A program made the translations under genes and the position numbers. The notes under the pieces were generated by a model that saw only the letters and a list, made by a program, of their open reading frames with translations, was not told where the DNA came from and did no database searches. Shown here in pieces: positions 1-8,303 of a stretch of 64,000 nucleotides of DNA (positions are counted from its first letter, which is position 1; the number at the start of each line of letters is the position of its first letter). Source of the stretch: Nostoc sp. JL34 (GTDB lineage: Bacteria; Cyanobacteriota; Cyanobacteriia; Cyanobacteriales; Nostocaceae); the NCBI RefSeq assembly GCF_017114945.1, contig NZ_JABXKQ010000044.1:186001-250000 (forward strand), read 5' to 3'.

Positions 1-189
1 AATTGATTTTTGCAGCGTTGCACCCGTAGCAGTTTTCACCTCAATTTCTGCCACACCTCGATCTTGAGTCCAGTTGATTTTCCCTTCCCAAAGGGGCTGG
101 AGTGCTTGGGTGGGAAAAGCTTCATCTGCAATTTCATACAGACAACTCTTTTGGCTGCTCGATCCGGCATTCAGCACCAATATTTTCAT
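1..189 (-). CDS. ackA: Acetate kinase, N-terminal part (truncated by window edge)
   Basis: Reading the minus strand from an ATG at 189 gives 63 codons that run off the left edge. The protein opens with MKILVLNAGSSSQKSCLYEI, the first beta strand and the Asn-Ala-Gly-Ser-Ser-Ser phosphate-binding loop typical of acetate kinases of the ASKHA fold. The family interconverts acetyl phosphate and acetate with ADP/ATP in the cytoplasm, in fermentative and overflow metabolism. Only the start is visible, so the catalytic Arg, Asp and Glu residues cannot be checked. The neighbouring M48 gene is divergent. Butyrate kinase is the only serious alternative and its N-terminus differs. Confidence 0.9.
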   Translation of the reverse strand, partial: MKILVLNAGSSSQKSCLYEIADEAFPTQALQPLWEGKINWTQDRGVAEIEVKTATGATLQKSI

Positions 190-388
190 AGTGACAACAT
201 AAAAACATGATCTCCTTTGATCATGTCATTAAGTCTAGCCTCATGCTTAGTTTTCTCAACGATGGATAAAGGTTTTAAGAGTATCCAAGAAAGGAAACCC
301 CCTACTGAAATCGTTATACTAACTGTGGGAGGCTGTTTATCTATCCAGCCAGATTCCATAGTTGTGTTTTTTTATAGCTTGCTGCACT

Positions 389-1267
389 ATGTCCTTCTTC
401 AAAACCCCGCTGATTGGTTTAAAAGCTGACTCATTTCGTCATCCATTAGACCTGGAAGCTACCAGAGCGCTCAAGCAGATACCAGGCATAGATATGTTGG
501 TGCGAAATTGGCTTGGGCCAATGGCAGAGCAGGTTTTCTATGTGGAAAATATTGCCTCCAGTGTTCTGGTGAGTGAAAAGCAACTGCCTGATTTATACAA
601 ATTGTTGTTAGATGCCTGTAAAATCCTGGATATAGATCCTCCCCAGTTGTACGTCCGGCAACATCCGGCTCCCAACGCCTATACTTTTGCTGTGCGGGGT
701 AAGCAGCCTTTTGTTGTGCTACACACTTCTCTGATTGATATGCTCACACCAGAGGAAATACAGGCAGTAATCGCCCACGAGTTGGGGCATCTCAAGTGTG
801 ACCATAGCGTTTACTTGACTCCTGTAAATTTATTAATATTAGCTGCGGCGATTGTGCCCAACGTCGGAACCTTCCTTGCCCAAGCCATACAGGCACAGCT
901 TTTAGAATGGGTACGCTGTGCTGAGTTTACCTGCGATCGCGCCGCATTACTAGCAACCCAAGACCCCAAAGTAGTCATGTCGGTGTTAATGAAGTTGGCA
1001 GGTGGTTCTCCCACCTTAGCGCCCCAACTGAATCTTGATGCCTTTGTTGCTCAAGCCCGCGATTACGATGATATTAGCAAGACAGAACTGGGTGAAATGG
1101 TCAAAGCTGCCCGTACAGCCCAATTAACCCATCCAGTACCAGTGCTGCGGGCGCGAGAAATTGACCGCTGGGCAAGCAGCACAGAATATCAAACTCTGTT
1201 GCAAAGTCATGGACTAAAGTCTACTAATAATGAAGTTGCACGCAAAGGCGGGTGGCGCAATTGGTAG
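389..1267 (+). CDS. M48 family metalloprotease (HtpX/Ste24-like)
   Basis: A 292-residue protein with the zinc-peptidase motif HELGH at residues 130-134. A likely third zinc ligand is Glu179 in the segment AEFTCDRAALL, the usual M48 arrangement. A hydrophobic stretch between these motifs (about residues 140-165) may sit in or on the membrane. M48 peptidases degrade misfolded or membrane proteins; the substrate here is unknown. I start at the ATG at 389 (MSFFKTPLIGLK) rather than an upstream in-frame TTG, because related cyanobacterial proteins begin with a similar MSFFK-type segment as I remember them. The gene stands alone and is followed by a strong hairpin. Confidence 0.85.
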   Translation: MSFFKTPLIGLKADSFRHPLDLEATRALKQIPGIDMLVRNWLGPMAEQVFYVENIASSVLVSEKQLPDLYKLLLDACKILDIDPPQLYVRQHPAPNAYTFAVRGKQPFVVLHTSLIDMLTPEEIQAVIAHELGHLKCDHSVYLTPVNLLILAAAIVPNVGTFLAQAIQAQLLEWVRCAEFTCDRAALLATQDPKVVMSVLMKLAGGSPTLAPQLNLDAFVAQARDYDDISKTELGEMVKAARTAQLTHPVPVLRAREIDRWASSTEYQTLLQSHGLKSTNNEVARKGGWRNW

Positions 1268-1321
1268 AGCTACTATTCACTAGACATCTGGTGAAATTAA
1301 ATATGCGTTATCCAGAATCCT

Positions 1322-1352
1322 TGTAGAGACTTAGCAGTGCTACGTCTCTACA
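1322..1352. terminator. Palindromic hairpin with T tract after the M48 gene
   Basis: A near-perfect inverted repeat (TGTAGAGAC...GTCTCTACA, about 13 bp per arm with one mismatch) is followed by TTCTTTTT. It can act as a Rho-independent terminator for the plus-strand M48 gene. The GTAGAGACGTAGC-type palindrome also resembles an element dispersed in many Nostoc genomes, so it may be a repeat recruited as a terminator. The rest of 1268-1543 shows no gene. Confidence 0.6.
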
Positions 1353-1543
1353 TTCTTTTTTACCAGAGAGCAAATGCAGAATATTCGTAAAGTTTTACCA
1401 GTAGCTTGATGCATAGATTAGTGATTTTGTCAATATTATAAATGTGATGTCTGTCCACAAGCCGCTTCTCGTAGCTTGCTACGACCTAGTAGTATGCGTC
1501 TACGTACTTATGTAAAATATTGGTACAGCCAAAAAATCAGCTA

Positions 1544-2468
1544 ATGACCAGGTTTCCCTACGACCAGTTCGCAAAAGACTATCTTAAAGAATTATTACAA
1601 CCATTGGGAGAAGTTGAAACAAGTCGGAAAGTTCCGGCGGAAATCCGAGAGGTTGATGTTTATTTTGTCCCTTCACTCGAATCGGCAAGCGATACAATAG
1701 ATTTAGGACTGTTAGGAAAATTTGCGGCTGAACCTGCATTAATTGAACCATTTAGAAATGCGGCTACAATTGCGGAAATTCGTAGTTGTATGAATAAGCT
1801 ATTTGATATTTTCGCTGAAGCAAAGCGTCAGAGTAAAAGTGATAAAAACCGGATTAGCGAATCAGATTTACCAAGGCTATGGATCTTTTCACCTACAGCT
1901 TCTGAATCTATATTGGATGGTTTTAGAAGTAACCTAGATGAAGAAAGTTGGGGAATAGGAGTACATTTTTTAGGTGATTATTTGAGAACAGCAATTGATT
2001 GTGGCAATTCACCAATTACCGTGTACAGAAGAAACACTATGGTTGAGAATTTTAGGTAAGGGAAGAGTCCAACAACAAGCCATAGATGAACTAGAAGCCC
2101 TTCCACAAAATAATCCCTTACGTTCCAAAGCAATTGATTTATTATTGAATTTAAAGACTACCTTAGAATTCAATCAAAATATAGATGAGGAAGACAGAGA
2201 TTTAATTATGCGCTTATCACCCATTTACGAGCAAAAATTAGCAGAAGTTAAACAAGAAGGAATTCAAGAAGGAATTCAAGAAGGAATCCAAGAAGGAATT
2301 CAAGCAGAACGTCGTAATGTTATAGAGAATTTATTGCGAGTTCGCTTTGGTTCTTTAGATACAGAACTAAGAGTAATTATTGAACCTTTATTGGTATTAT
2401 CTCCAGAGGAATTTACTCCTTTATTACTGCAACTATCCAGAGAAGAATTATTAAATAGGTTCCTTTAG
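1544..2468 (+). pseudogene. PD-(D/E)XK/Rpn-type nuclease-family gene with DUF4351-like tail, frameshifted
   Basis: Two overlapping reading frames together make one protein of about 305 residues. The first (1544-2059) starts MTRFPYDQFAKDYLKELL, typical of the large cyanobacterial family related to Rpn recombination-promoting nucleases. The second (to 2468) begins around VAIHQLPCTEETLWLRILG and ends in a DUF4351-like helical tail (LLRVRFGSLDTEL, LLLQLSREELLNRF). The frame breaks at 1994-2001, where ATTG occurs twice in tandem. Removing one copy restores the family-like reading RTAIVAIHQLP, so a 4-bp duplication probably caused the break. Four 12-bp units at 2253-2300 encode a (QEGI)n stretch. 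The gene is probably inactive unless frameshifting occurs. The family's biological role is poorly known. Confidence 0.75.
2253..2300 (+). repeat. Four tandem 12-bp units encoding QEGI
   Basis: CAAGAAGGAATT is repeated four times (one copy ends in C), lying in frame in the second half of the broken nuclease-family gene. It encodes a charged QEGI coiled segment. Length variation here would keep the frame. Confidence 0.85.
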
Positions 2469-2713
2469 AATAATTTAGCCAGAGATACTAGGTTCTCCAC
2501 CTTTACTAATAAATCGATGATTATTTAAGCTTTGTCGATGGACAATCGGATTAAAAAATATTTCATTGGTTAACTCATAGCCACTACTATGACAGTTGTA
2601 AGTAGAAGGGCTTGATTAAATCAAAGCCCGTAGGAAGCGGCTCTAGCCATTTAAAATCTTATGGAGAGCGATAAATGGCTCACTACGAACAAAAGTTCTA
2701 CTTACATTTTATT

Positions 2714-3838
2714 ATGTCTACCTACTTATCCAACGACGATCGCTTTCAACCCATCAACCTTTTTGAGTACGAAAAATTAGCAAAAGAGCGGCTGTCTCAA
2801 ACTACACTTGATTACTATAGCAGTGGCGCTTGGGACGAAATTACATTGCGAGATAATCGTGCTGCCTTTGAGCGAGTCAAGCTGCGACCTCGGATATTGG
2901 TCGATGTGAGCGATCGCAATCTAACCACCTCTATTTTAGGACAACCCCTGCAACTACCTTTGTTAATCGCGCCGATGGCTTTTCAATGTCTAGCTCATCC
3001 AGACGGAGAAGTTGCCACGGCCCTAGCTGCCGCATCATCTGGTGTAGGTATGGTGTTAAGCACAATGGCAACAAAGAGCATTGAAGAAGTGGCGACTGCA
3101 TGTAATCAGTTTCCAGATTCTCTGCGATGGTTCCAGCTTTACATCCATAAAGACCGGGGATTGACTCGTGCTTTGGTAGAAAAAGCCTATAAAGCAGGCT
3201 ATAAAGCACTTTGTCTAACTGTAGATGCACCCGTTCTTGGACAACGCGAGAGAGATAAACGTAATGAGTTTGCCTTACCCCAAGACTTACATCTGGCTAA
3301 TCTTGCCACCATCTCAGGACTAGATATTTCCCATGAAAAGGGTGAATCTGGGTTATTTACCTATTTTGCCCAACAGCTAAATCCAGCAGTCACTTGGCAC
3401 GATTTGGAATGGTTGCAGTCTTTATCTCCGTTACCTTTAGTCATCAAAGGAGTTTTACGGGGAGATGATGCTGTGCGGGCTGTAGAATATGGAGCCAAAG
3501 CAATTGTTGTTTCCAATCATGGTGGCAGACAACTTGATGGTGCGATCGCTTCTTTAAATGCCCTAGCTGAAATAGTAGCAGCAGTGGATGGTCAAGTAGA
3601 AGTGCTGTTGGATGGAGGTATTCGTAGGGGCACAGACATTCTCAAAGCCCTGGCATTAGGAGCAAAAGCAGTACTAATCGGACGACCTATTTTGTGGGGA
3701 CTAGCGGTAGCAGGACAAATCGGCGTATCTCATGTCATCTCACTCCTACAAGATGAATTAAATGTAGGAATGGCACTTAGTGGCTGTGCCAAACTACAGG
3801 ATATTGACTCTAGTTTATTGACCCTGCCACGCCTTTAA
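2714..3838 (+). CDS. FMN-dependent 2-hydroxyacid oxidase (lactate/glycolate oxidase-like)
   Basis: A 374-residue protein that covers the whole FMN-dependent alpha-hydroxyacid oxidase fold. Visible marks are LPLLIAPMAFQCLAHPDGE near the N-terminus, the LTVDAPVLGQRERDKRNEF segment, the active-site SNHGGRQLDG with catalytic His269, and the FMN-phosphate loop region LLDGGIRRGTDILKALALGA. It closely resembles, from memory, the Nostoc enzyme described as a lactate oxidase. The family oxidises (S)-2-hydroxyacids to 2-oxoacids, passing electrons to oxygen. I prefer the ATG at 2714 (MSTYLSNDD) over the one at 2675 because the homologous part starts soon after it. A tRNA-Leu gene follows. Lactate versus glycolate preference cannot be decided by eye. 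Confidence 0.88.
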   Translation: MSTYLSNDDRFQPINLFEYEKLAKERLSQTTLDYYSSGAWDEITLRDNRAAFERVKLRPRILVDVSDRNLTTSILGQPLQLPLLIAPMAFQCLAHPDGEVATALAAASSGVGMVLSTMATKSIEEVATACNQFPDSLRWFQLYIHKDRGLTRALVEKAYKAGYKALCLTVDAPVLGQRERDKRNEFALPQDLHLANLATISGLDISHEKGESGLFTYFAQQLNPAVTWHDLEWLQSLSPLPLVIKGVLRGDDAVRAVEYGAKAIVVSNHGGRQLDGAIASLNALAEIVAAVDGQVEVLLDGGIRRGTDILKALALGAKAVLIGRPILWGLAVAGQIGVSHVISLLQDELNVGMALSGCAKLQDIDSSLLTLPRL

Positions 3839-3944
3839 GCCGGAGAATTCTTAGAGCTATTATTCCAGCAAAACGTTGAGAAATTATTTTCAGACTTGTT
3901 ACAAAGTCACTTAATTAGTGTATAGTAGTTAAGGTTAGATATAA

Positions 3945-4028
3945 GGGCGGGTGGCGGAATTGGTAGACGCACCACACTCAAAATGTGGCGGCCTTACGGT
4001 CATAGGAGTTCGATTCTCCTCCTGCCCA
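3945..4028 (+). tRNA. trnL-CAA: tRNA-Leu (anticodon CAA)
   Basis: An 84-nt cloverleaf. The acceptor arms GGGCGGG/CCTGCCC pair with one G-U, the D-arm reads GGCGGAATTGGTAGACGC, and the anticodon loop CTCAAAA holds CAA. A long variable arm (class II) and the T-loop GTTCGATTC follow. The 3' CCA is not encoded. Confidence 0.97.
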
Positions 4029-4061
4029 TTACCAAACAAGTGCAAAAGAGGTTAAAAACTT

Positions 4062-4307
4062 ATGCGCCTGAAAAGATGGGAATCTCCCCGTAAAGAAGGC
4101 AGGAATGACAAAGGTAGAGGCGGCTCTGCTAGGAAACGTCAACTCAAAAAGCAAAGGCAAATGTTACGCCAAAGACTCAAGGAAAGTAACAAACTAGACA
4201 ATAACAAAAACGAAAGAGCGGGGGAAGATAAGTTTATCTTCCCCTTATTTTTTGGGCTTTTATTTCAGAAAAAAATTAGGTACTTTTCGATACATAACTT
4301 AGACTGA
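4062..4307 (+). CDS. Short basic ORF after tRNA-Leu, doubtful
   Basis: An 81-codon frame whose first 45 residues are rich in Arg, Lys and Gln (MRLKRWESPRKEGRNDKGRG...). It starts 33 bases after the tRNA. A strong terminator-like hairpin lies inside the frame at 4221-4250, so the second half is probably not translated as part of a real protein. I do not recognise it. It could be a short basic protein cut short, or the processed trailer of the tRNA transcript. Confidence 0.25.
   Translation: MRLKRWESPRKEGRNDKGRGGSARKRQLKKQRQMLRQRLKESNKLDNNKNERAGEDKFIFPLFFGLLFQKKIRYFSIHNLD
4221..4250 (+). terminator. Rho-independent terminator after tRNA-Leu
   Basis: An 11-bp perfect inverted repeat (GGGGAAGATAA / TTATCTTCCCC) is followed by TTATTTTTT. 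It most likely ends the tRNA-Leu transcript and the short ORF behind it. Confidence 0.8.
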
Positions 4308-4804
4308 ATTAAATCTGTAATAAATTTGAAAAATCATAAGAAAAAATTATTGATCATTCTTTAAAATATACTAATTTAAGTTAAACCTCTTAAGCGCATA
4401 CTTACGTATCAAAATCGGCAGACTGAGTGTCTGGTATTTCACTTTACTGAGTAAATTATATGTAGTAGATATTACTTCTGTTAGTATATATCTTTAGCAA
4501 TTTCTCGCAATTGTAATGCTTGCATGAACAAATCAAAAATTAATTATGAAGGAAGTATGAATTTTGTCAAACAGGGTCTGAAATCCTTAGCTTAAAACAG
4601 TAAGCTAGGACACAACAGTAAAATAGTTTTAGTATTACCGATTAAAGCAAAAGTATATTAAGAAGACAATTGCACCTCCATGTGTTAACTTCCAACGATG
4701 ACACAAGCCTACAAAAAGTCAGGAGTAATCCAACCCGAGTTATTTAATATTGGGAATGGTCTAGGTAATCTATGGATTTTTTTTCTTGGACACAGGAGTT
4801 ATTG
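4308..4804. other. AT-rich non-coding stretch before the glycosyltransferase
   Basis: About 500 bases, strongly AT-rich, with no plausible gene on either strand. It must hold the promoter of the downstream glycosyltransferase. I see no clear operator or riboswitch. Confidence 0.5.
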
Positions 4805-5602
4805 ATGGTGGCAAGAGTGCTTCTACCTACTAAAAAAGTGCTTGATTTTCCTATTACTGCTTTACGTTTTGACGACCAGATAAAAACAATACTTAAGTGG
4901 GCAAATAGGCGCGAGAGTAAAACTGTATATGTAGCCAATGTACATATGCTCATTGAAGCTCATTGGAATCCAGAGTTTGCCACCGTACTACGAAATGCAG
5001 ATATAGTTACTCCTGATGGTATGCCTCTGGTATGGATGATGCGAAAAATGGGAGCCCTTTACCAAGACCGTGTGGCAGGGATGGATATTTTTTTAGCATT
5101 ATGTCAGCTAACTCAAACACAAAATCTTAGTATTTTCTTTGTAGGTTCCCAAACAGAAATACTTTCTAGAATGCGAAAAAGGTTAGAGCAGGAATTTCCG
5201 CAGATGAAGATTGCGGCGATGGAACCTTTACCCTTTCGTCCCCTGACTGAAACTGAAGACGAAGCTTTGGTTAAAAAGATTAACTCTAGTGGTGCCAGTG
5301 CCGTCTTAGTGTCTCTGGGATGTCCCAAACAAGAAAATTGGATAGCTCAACATAAGGGCAAGATACAAGCTGTAATGATTGGACTGGGTGGAGTTTTCCC
5401 AGTTTATGCAGGAATTCACAAGCGGGCACCCCGCATAGTTCGAGACTTCGGACTGGAATGGCTATATCGATGGATTCAAGAACCGCGCCGACTTTGCGGC
5501 CGCTATGCTAAGACTATTCCACTCTTTATATGGCTGGCTACTAAGCAATTACTATCATCAAGTCGGATTGCAGCGGTCTTCCTTCACGAGACTGGGGATT
5601 AA
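4805..5602 (+). CDS. WecG/TagA/CpsF family glycosyltransferase (GT26)
   Basis: A 265-residue protein matching the WecG/TagA family: the N-terminal FPITALRFDDQI, the acceptor-site motif VYVANVHMLIEA, NADIVTPDGMPLVW, and the central VLVSLGCPKQENWIAQH. The C-terminal GLGGVFPVYAGIHKRAP...GLEWLYRW motif is also diagnostic. Members transfer a sugar such as N-acetylmannosamine or glucosyl residues to a lipid-linked carrier in cell-surface polysaccharide synthesis, at the cytoplasmic face of the membrane. The ATG at 4805 is chosen over 4772 because an AGGAG sits at an ideal distance before it. It is not in an obvious operon. Confidence 0.88.
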   Translation: MVARVLLPTKKVLDFPITALRFDDQIKTILKWANRRESKTVYVANVHMLIEAHWNPEFATVLRNADIVTPDGMPLVWMMRKMGALYQDRVAGMDIFLALCQLTQTQNLSIFFVGSQTEILSRMRKRLEQEFPQMKIAAMEPLPFRPLTETEDEALVKKINSSGASAVLVSLGCPKQENWIAQHKGKIQAVMIGLGGVFPVYAGIHKRAPRIVRDFGLEWLYRWIQEPRRLCGRYAKTIPLFIWLATKQLLSSSRIAAVFLHETGD

Positions 5603-5902
5603 GGAAAAGTAAATAGGGTGATCAACAAAAATAAATAGTGTGTCCCTAGTCAGGAGAAACAGACCCTAAGACGTTCATCATCCAGTGAAGCAGATTTTAG
5701 ATACAGAAGAATCGCGATCGCAAAATTTAGTGCCTTAACCACAAAAATTCAATGCGTTCACCCCAAAATGATGAAAAAGGTCTAAGTGCAAGGATTCTGA
5801 CCAATTAATGTCCAGTGTTAAAAACCTATTATCTGAAATCAACTATTAAAGTACTTGACATTAACCTAGGACTAACTGCTATATTAACTAGAGTAAAGTT
5901 GT

Positions 5903-5974
5903 TGGGGCGTAGCCAAGTGGTAAGGCAGCGGGTTTTGGTCCCGCCATCCCTAGGTTCGAATCCTAGCGCCCCAG
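5903..5974 (+). tRNA. trnQ-UUG: tRNA-Gln (anticodon UUG)
   Basis: A 72-nt cloverleaf with acceptor arms TGGGGCG/CGCCCCA, discriminator G, anticodon arm GCGGG-TTTTGGT-CCCGC containing TTG, and T-arm CTAGGTTCGAATCCTAG. CCA is not encoded. The 300 bases upstream hold no gene that I can see. Confidence 0.97.
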
Positions 5975-5979
5975 TAAAT

Positions 5980-6011
5980 CTAAAAGACAGGCTGTGATGC
6001 CTGTCTTTTAG
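5980..6011. terminator. Hairpin after tRNA-Gln
   Basis: A perfect 13-bp inverted repeat (CTAAAAGACAGGC / GCCTGTCTTTTAG) with a 6-base loop, 5 bases after the tRNA. Its outer A-T pairs supply short T runs on both strands. It may serve as a bidirectional terminator for the tRNA and the convergent gene at 6066-6545. Confidence 0.7.
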
Positions 6012-6065
6012 AGTATTTAATTGCATTTTTAAGATGTGTCTCAATGCATTTAATTCTGTAAATTA

Positions 6066-6545
6066 TTACTTGTCAGGCGATTTGAGAGCCTGATCCAGAG
6101 TTTGCCGAGCCTGTTCTGCTTTAGATCGCGCTTCCTGGTAACGCACATTAGCTTGGGCAAAATTTTTGAGAACTTTAAAACCTTCCTTGAGTCGAGTAAT
6201 TTCCTCTTCTGTCACCGACTCATCGGTAAACAGAACATCAACAGCTTTGCGAATTTCCAACGCTTCGGCTCGTGACTCTTGAACTTTCAGTTTGAGCGTC
6301 GCCAGGTTACTCAGAATCTGAACAGCTTGTGTGATAGTATCCTCACCGCTAGCAGTATCAACAGTTGACTCTTTAACCTCAATCAATTGTTGAGGGCCAA
6401 ATCCTTCTTCCAGTTCTGTGGGTAGCTTACCTGCATCCATCAGTTCCATAAGCTGATCCATTGCTTTATCACGGGCTTTGGCTGAATCTTTTCCAGAAAC
6501 AGTAAGGATAATTTCTGGGCTTTGAGCGAGAGTGTACTGAACCAT
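6066..6545 (-). CDS. Conserved cyanobacterial hypothetical protein, helical
   Basis: A 159-residue acidic, largely helical protein that I recognise only as a cyanobacterial conserved hypothetical. It starts MVQYTLAQSPEIILTVSGKDSAKARDKAMDQLMEL, with a short beta segment, then long helices rich in Ala, Glu, Lys and Gln (about residues 75-155) that could form a coiled coil. There is no signal peptide or membrane segment. The ATG at 6545 is the first ATG; the frame upstream opens only with TTG. It converges on tRNA-Gln. No function is assigned. Confidence 0.75.
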   Translation of the reverse strand: MVQYTLAQSPEIILTVSGKDSAKARDKAMDQLMELMDAGKLPTELEEGFGPQQLIEVKESTVDTASGEDTITQAVQILSNLATLKLKVQESRAEALEIRKAVDVLFTDESVTEEEITRLKEGFKVLKNFAQANVRYQEARSKAEQARQTLDQALKSPDK

Positions 6546-6734
6546 ATTTGAGCAGAAAATTTCCTGGTTAACCAAGCTGAAGCAAATAATTATAGCATGT
6601 TGAGTGTCATGTCATTTATTGCTTTATCGATTTTAGTGGCGGGTAGCCAAATTCATGTGATTTGTATACTTGTAACAAGAGAGGCACAAGGATACTACCC
6701 TGGAGCCTTCTGCGGCAGTTTAATTCCCCCACCA

Positions 6735-6773
6735 AAATCTCCGATTTGGTGGCTTGGAATTAGATGGGGTTGA
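6735..6773. repeat. Dispersed repeat, copy 1 (39-bp core)
   Basis: This core is identical to 26203-26241. Around it lies a CCACCAAAATC/GATTTGGTGG palindrome (6730-6752), and flanking similarity extends roughly over 6671-6810 (for example AACAAGAGAGGCA and CTCCTTCC). It lies in the 358-base gap before the membrane protein gene and probably is a non-autonomous repeat. Confidence 0.7.
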
Positions 6774-6903
6774 GAGAAAGAGATAAATTTCAACCTCCTG
6801 CCTCCTTCCCTGATTTCATCTTTATTCCTACCTCTGTTAAGTCGCTCAAAATAAAACTTTATACTTAAGAAAAGGAAAAAAGTTTCAATAGGAGGGGAGA
6901 GCA

Positions 6904-8202
6904 ATGGCTCCTAGTCCCACCATCATGCAAGCTGTGGAACATCTGGGCTACCGCGTCACCGTTGGTGATGTGGCAACTCAGGCAGGATTGAACGTCGCTG
7001 AAGCTAATCAAAGCTTGTTAGCCCTGGCATCTGATGCTGGGGGACATTTACAAGTAGCGGATTCAGGTGATATAGTTTACCTTTTTCCACAAAATTTTCG
7101 AGCAATTTTGCGTAATAAATACCTCCGGTTACGATTGCAGGAATGGTGGAAAAAAGTCTGGAGTGTTCTGTTTTACCTGATTCGCATTTCTTTTGGAATT
7201 TTCTTAACTGTTTCTATCGCTCTGATAACTATTACTATCTTCATTATCATTACTGCTGCCAATTCAGACCGTGACGGCAACAATCGGGGCAGTAATTCCG
7301 ATGGTGGGGGGTTCTTCTATTTTCCAAATTTATTTTGGTATCTTAGCCCAAATTATGACACCCACTACCAGGAACGGCGACGTGAAAGGCAGGAAGAAAG
7401 CAATCTGAATTTCTTTGAAGCCGTGTTTTCATTTTTGTTTGGTGATGGTAATCCTAACGCCAACTTAGAAGAACGTCGCTGGCAAGAAATTGCTACGGTG
7501 ATTCGGAGTAACCGTGGTGCAGTGGTAGCAGAACAAATTGCCCCATATTTAGATGAGATTGGCGAGGGATACACAAGAGAGTACGAAGATTATATGCTGC
7601 CCGTTCTGACGCGATTTAATGGGCAACCATCAGTAAGTCCAGAAGGGCAAATTGTTTATTACTTCCCAGAGTTGCAGGTGAGTGCAGTTAAAAAGCGCCG
7701 TTATGCAATATCAGATCACTTGGAGGAATTTCCCTGGCGTTTTAGCGCCGCAAGTTCCGGGCAAATTATGCTGAGTGCTGGGTTGGGGGTACTAAATTTT
7801 GTTGGTGCTTTAGTATTGGGAAGTTTGTTGAGAGATGGCACTGTTGCCATCCAATTAGGTGGACTGGTAGCTTTTGTGCAAGGAATTTATTGGCTGCTAT
7901 TGGCTTACGGAGCAGGTTTCTTAGGGATACCGTTATTACGTTATTTCTGGATTCGGTGGCGTAATCGCAAAATAGGCGATCGCAACCGCGATCGCCTTTC
8001 CAGAGCAAGGGTATTGGCAAGTCCTGAAGCACCTTTGCAACGAAAAATCAACTATGCCCAACAATTTGCAACAGAAAAAGTCATTGGCAACGAAGATTTA
8101 GTGTATTCTAGCGAAACTGATTTACTCGACCAGGAAGTTGAACGTTCTGCACAAATTGACGCTGAATGGCAACGGCGCTTAGAACGTGGGAGTGGGGAAT
8201 AG
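6904..8202 (+). CDS. Conserved cyanobacterial membrane protein of unknown function
   Basis: A 432-residue protein preceded by an excellent ribosome-binding site (AGGAGGGGAG, 4 bases before ATG). Residues 1-60 look like a winged-helix-type domain (IMQAVEHLGYRVTVGDVATQAGLNVAEANQSLLAL). A membrane segment follows at about 95-118 (FGIFLTVSIALITITIFIII), then a soluble region with a second similar helical unit (about 195-260, ending in an IVYYFPEL element like the IVYLFP of the first unit). There are two more membrane segments at about 290-350 and an acidic tail. The repeated helix-plus-YxFP element suggests an internal duplication. I do not know a function. HIP1 sites are frequent near its end. 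Confidence 0.8.
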   Translation: MAPSPTIMQAVEHLGYRVTVGDVATQAGLNVAEANQSLLALASDAGGHLQVADSGDIVYLFPQNFRAILRNKYLRLRLQEWWKKVWSVLFYLIRISFGIFLTVSIALITITIFIIITAANSDRDGNNRGSNSDGGGFFYFPNLFWYLSPNYDTHYQERRRERQEESNLNFFEAVFSFLFGDGNPNANLEERRWQEIATVIRSNRGAVVAEQIAPYLDEIGEGYTREYEDYMLPVLTRFNGQPSVSPEGQIVYYFPELQVSAVKKRRYAISDHLEEFPWRFSAASSGQIMLSAGLGVLNFVGALVLGSLLRDGTVAIQLGGLVAFVQGIYWLLLAYGAGFLGIPLLRYFWIRWRNRKIGDRNRDRLSRARVLASPEAPLQRKINYAQQFATEKVIGNEDLVYSSETDLLDQEVERSAQIDAEWQRRLERGSGE

Positions 8203-8303
8203 GAAGCAGAGGGGCAAGAGAGTAGAGGAGTAGGGGAGTAGGGGACAAGGAGATAACAAAACTCAGCATTCCTTTGCCCTACGCCTCAAAGCCCAATGCC
8301 CAA

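Noticed and set aside
10-210. Plus-strand ORF of 66 codons at the left edge
   Set aside because: It is antisense to the clear acetate kinase start and has no family features.
1248-1275. tRNA-like start (GGCGGGTGGCGCAATTGGTAG)
   Set aside because: It is the 3' end of the M48 coding sequence (KGGWRNW stop). No T-arm, anticodon arm or matching acceptor strand follows.
2820-2840. Trp in SSGAWDEIT of the 2-hydroxyacid oxidase as an active-site change
   Set aside because: The position between SGA and DE varies in the family (Gly, Glu and others), so no functional claim is justified.
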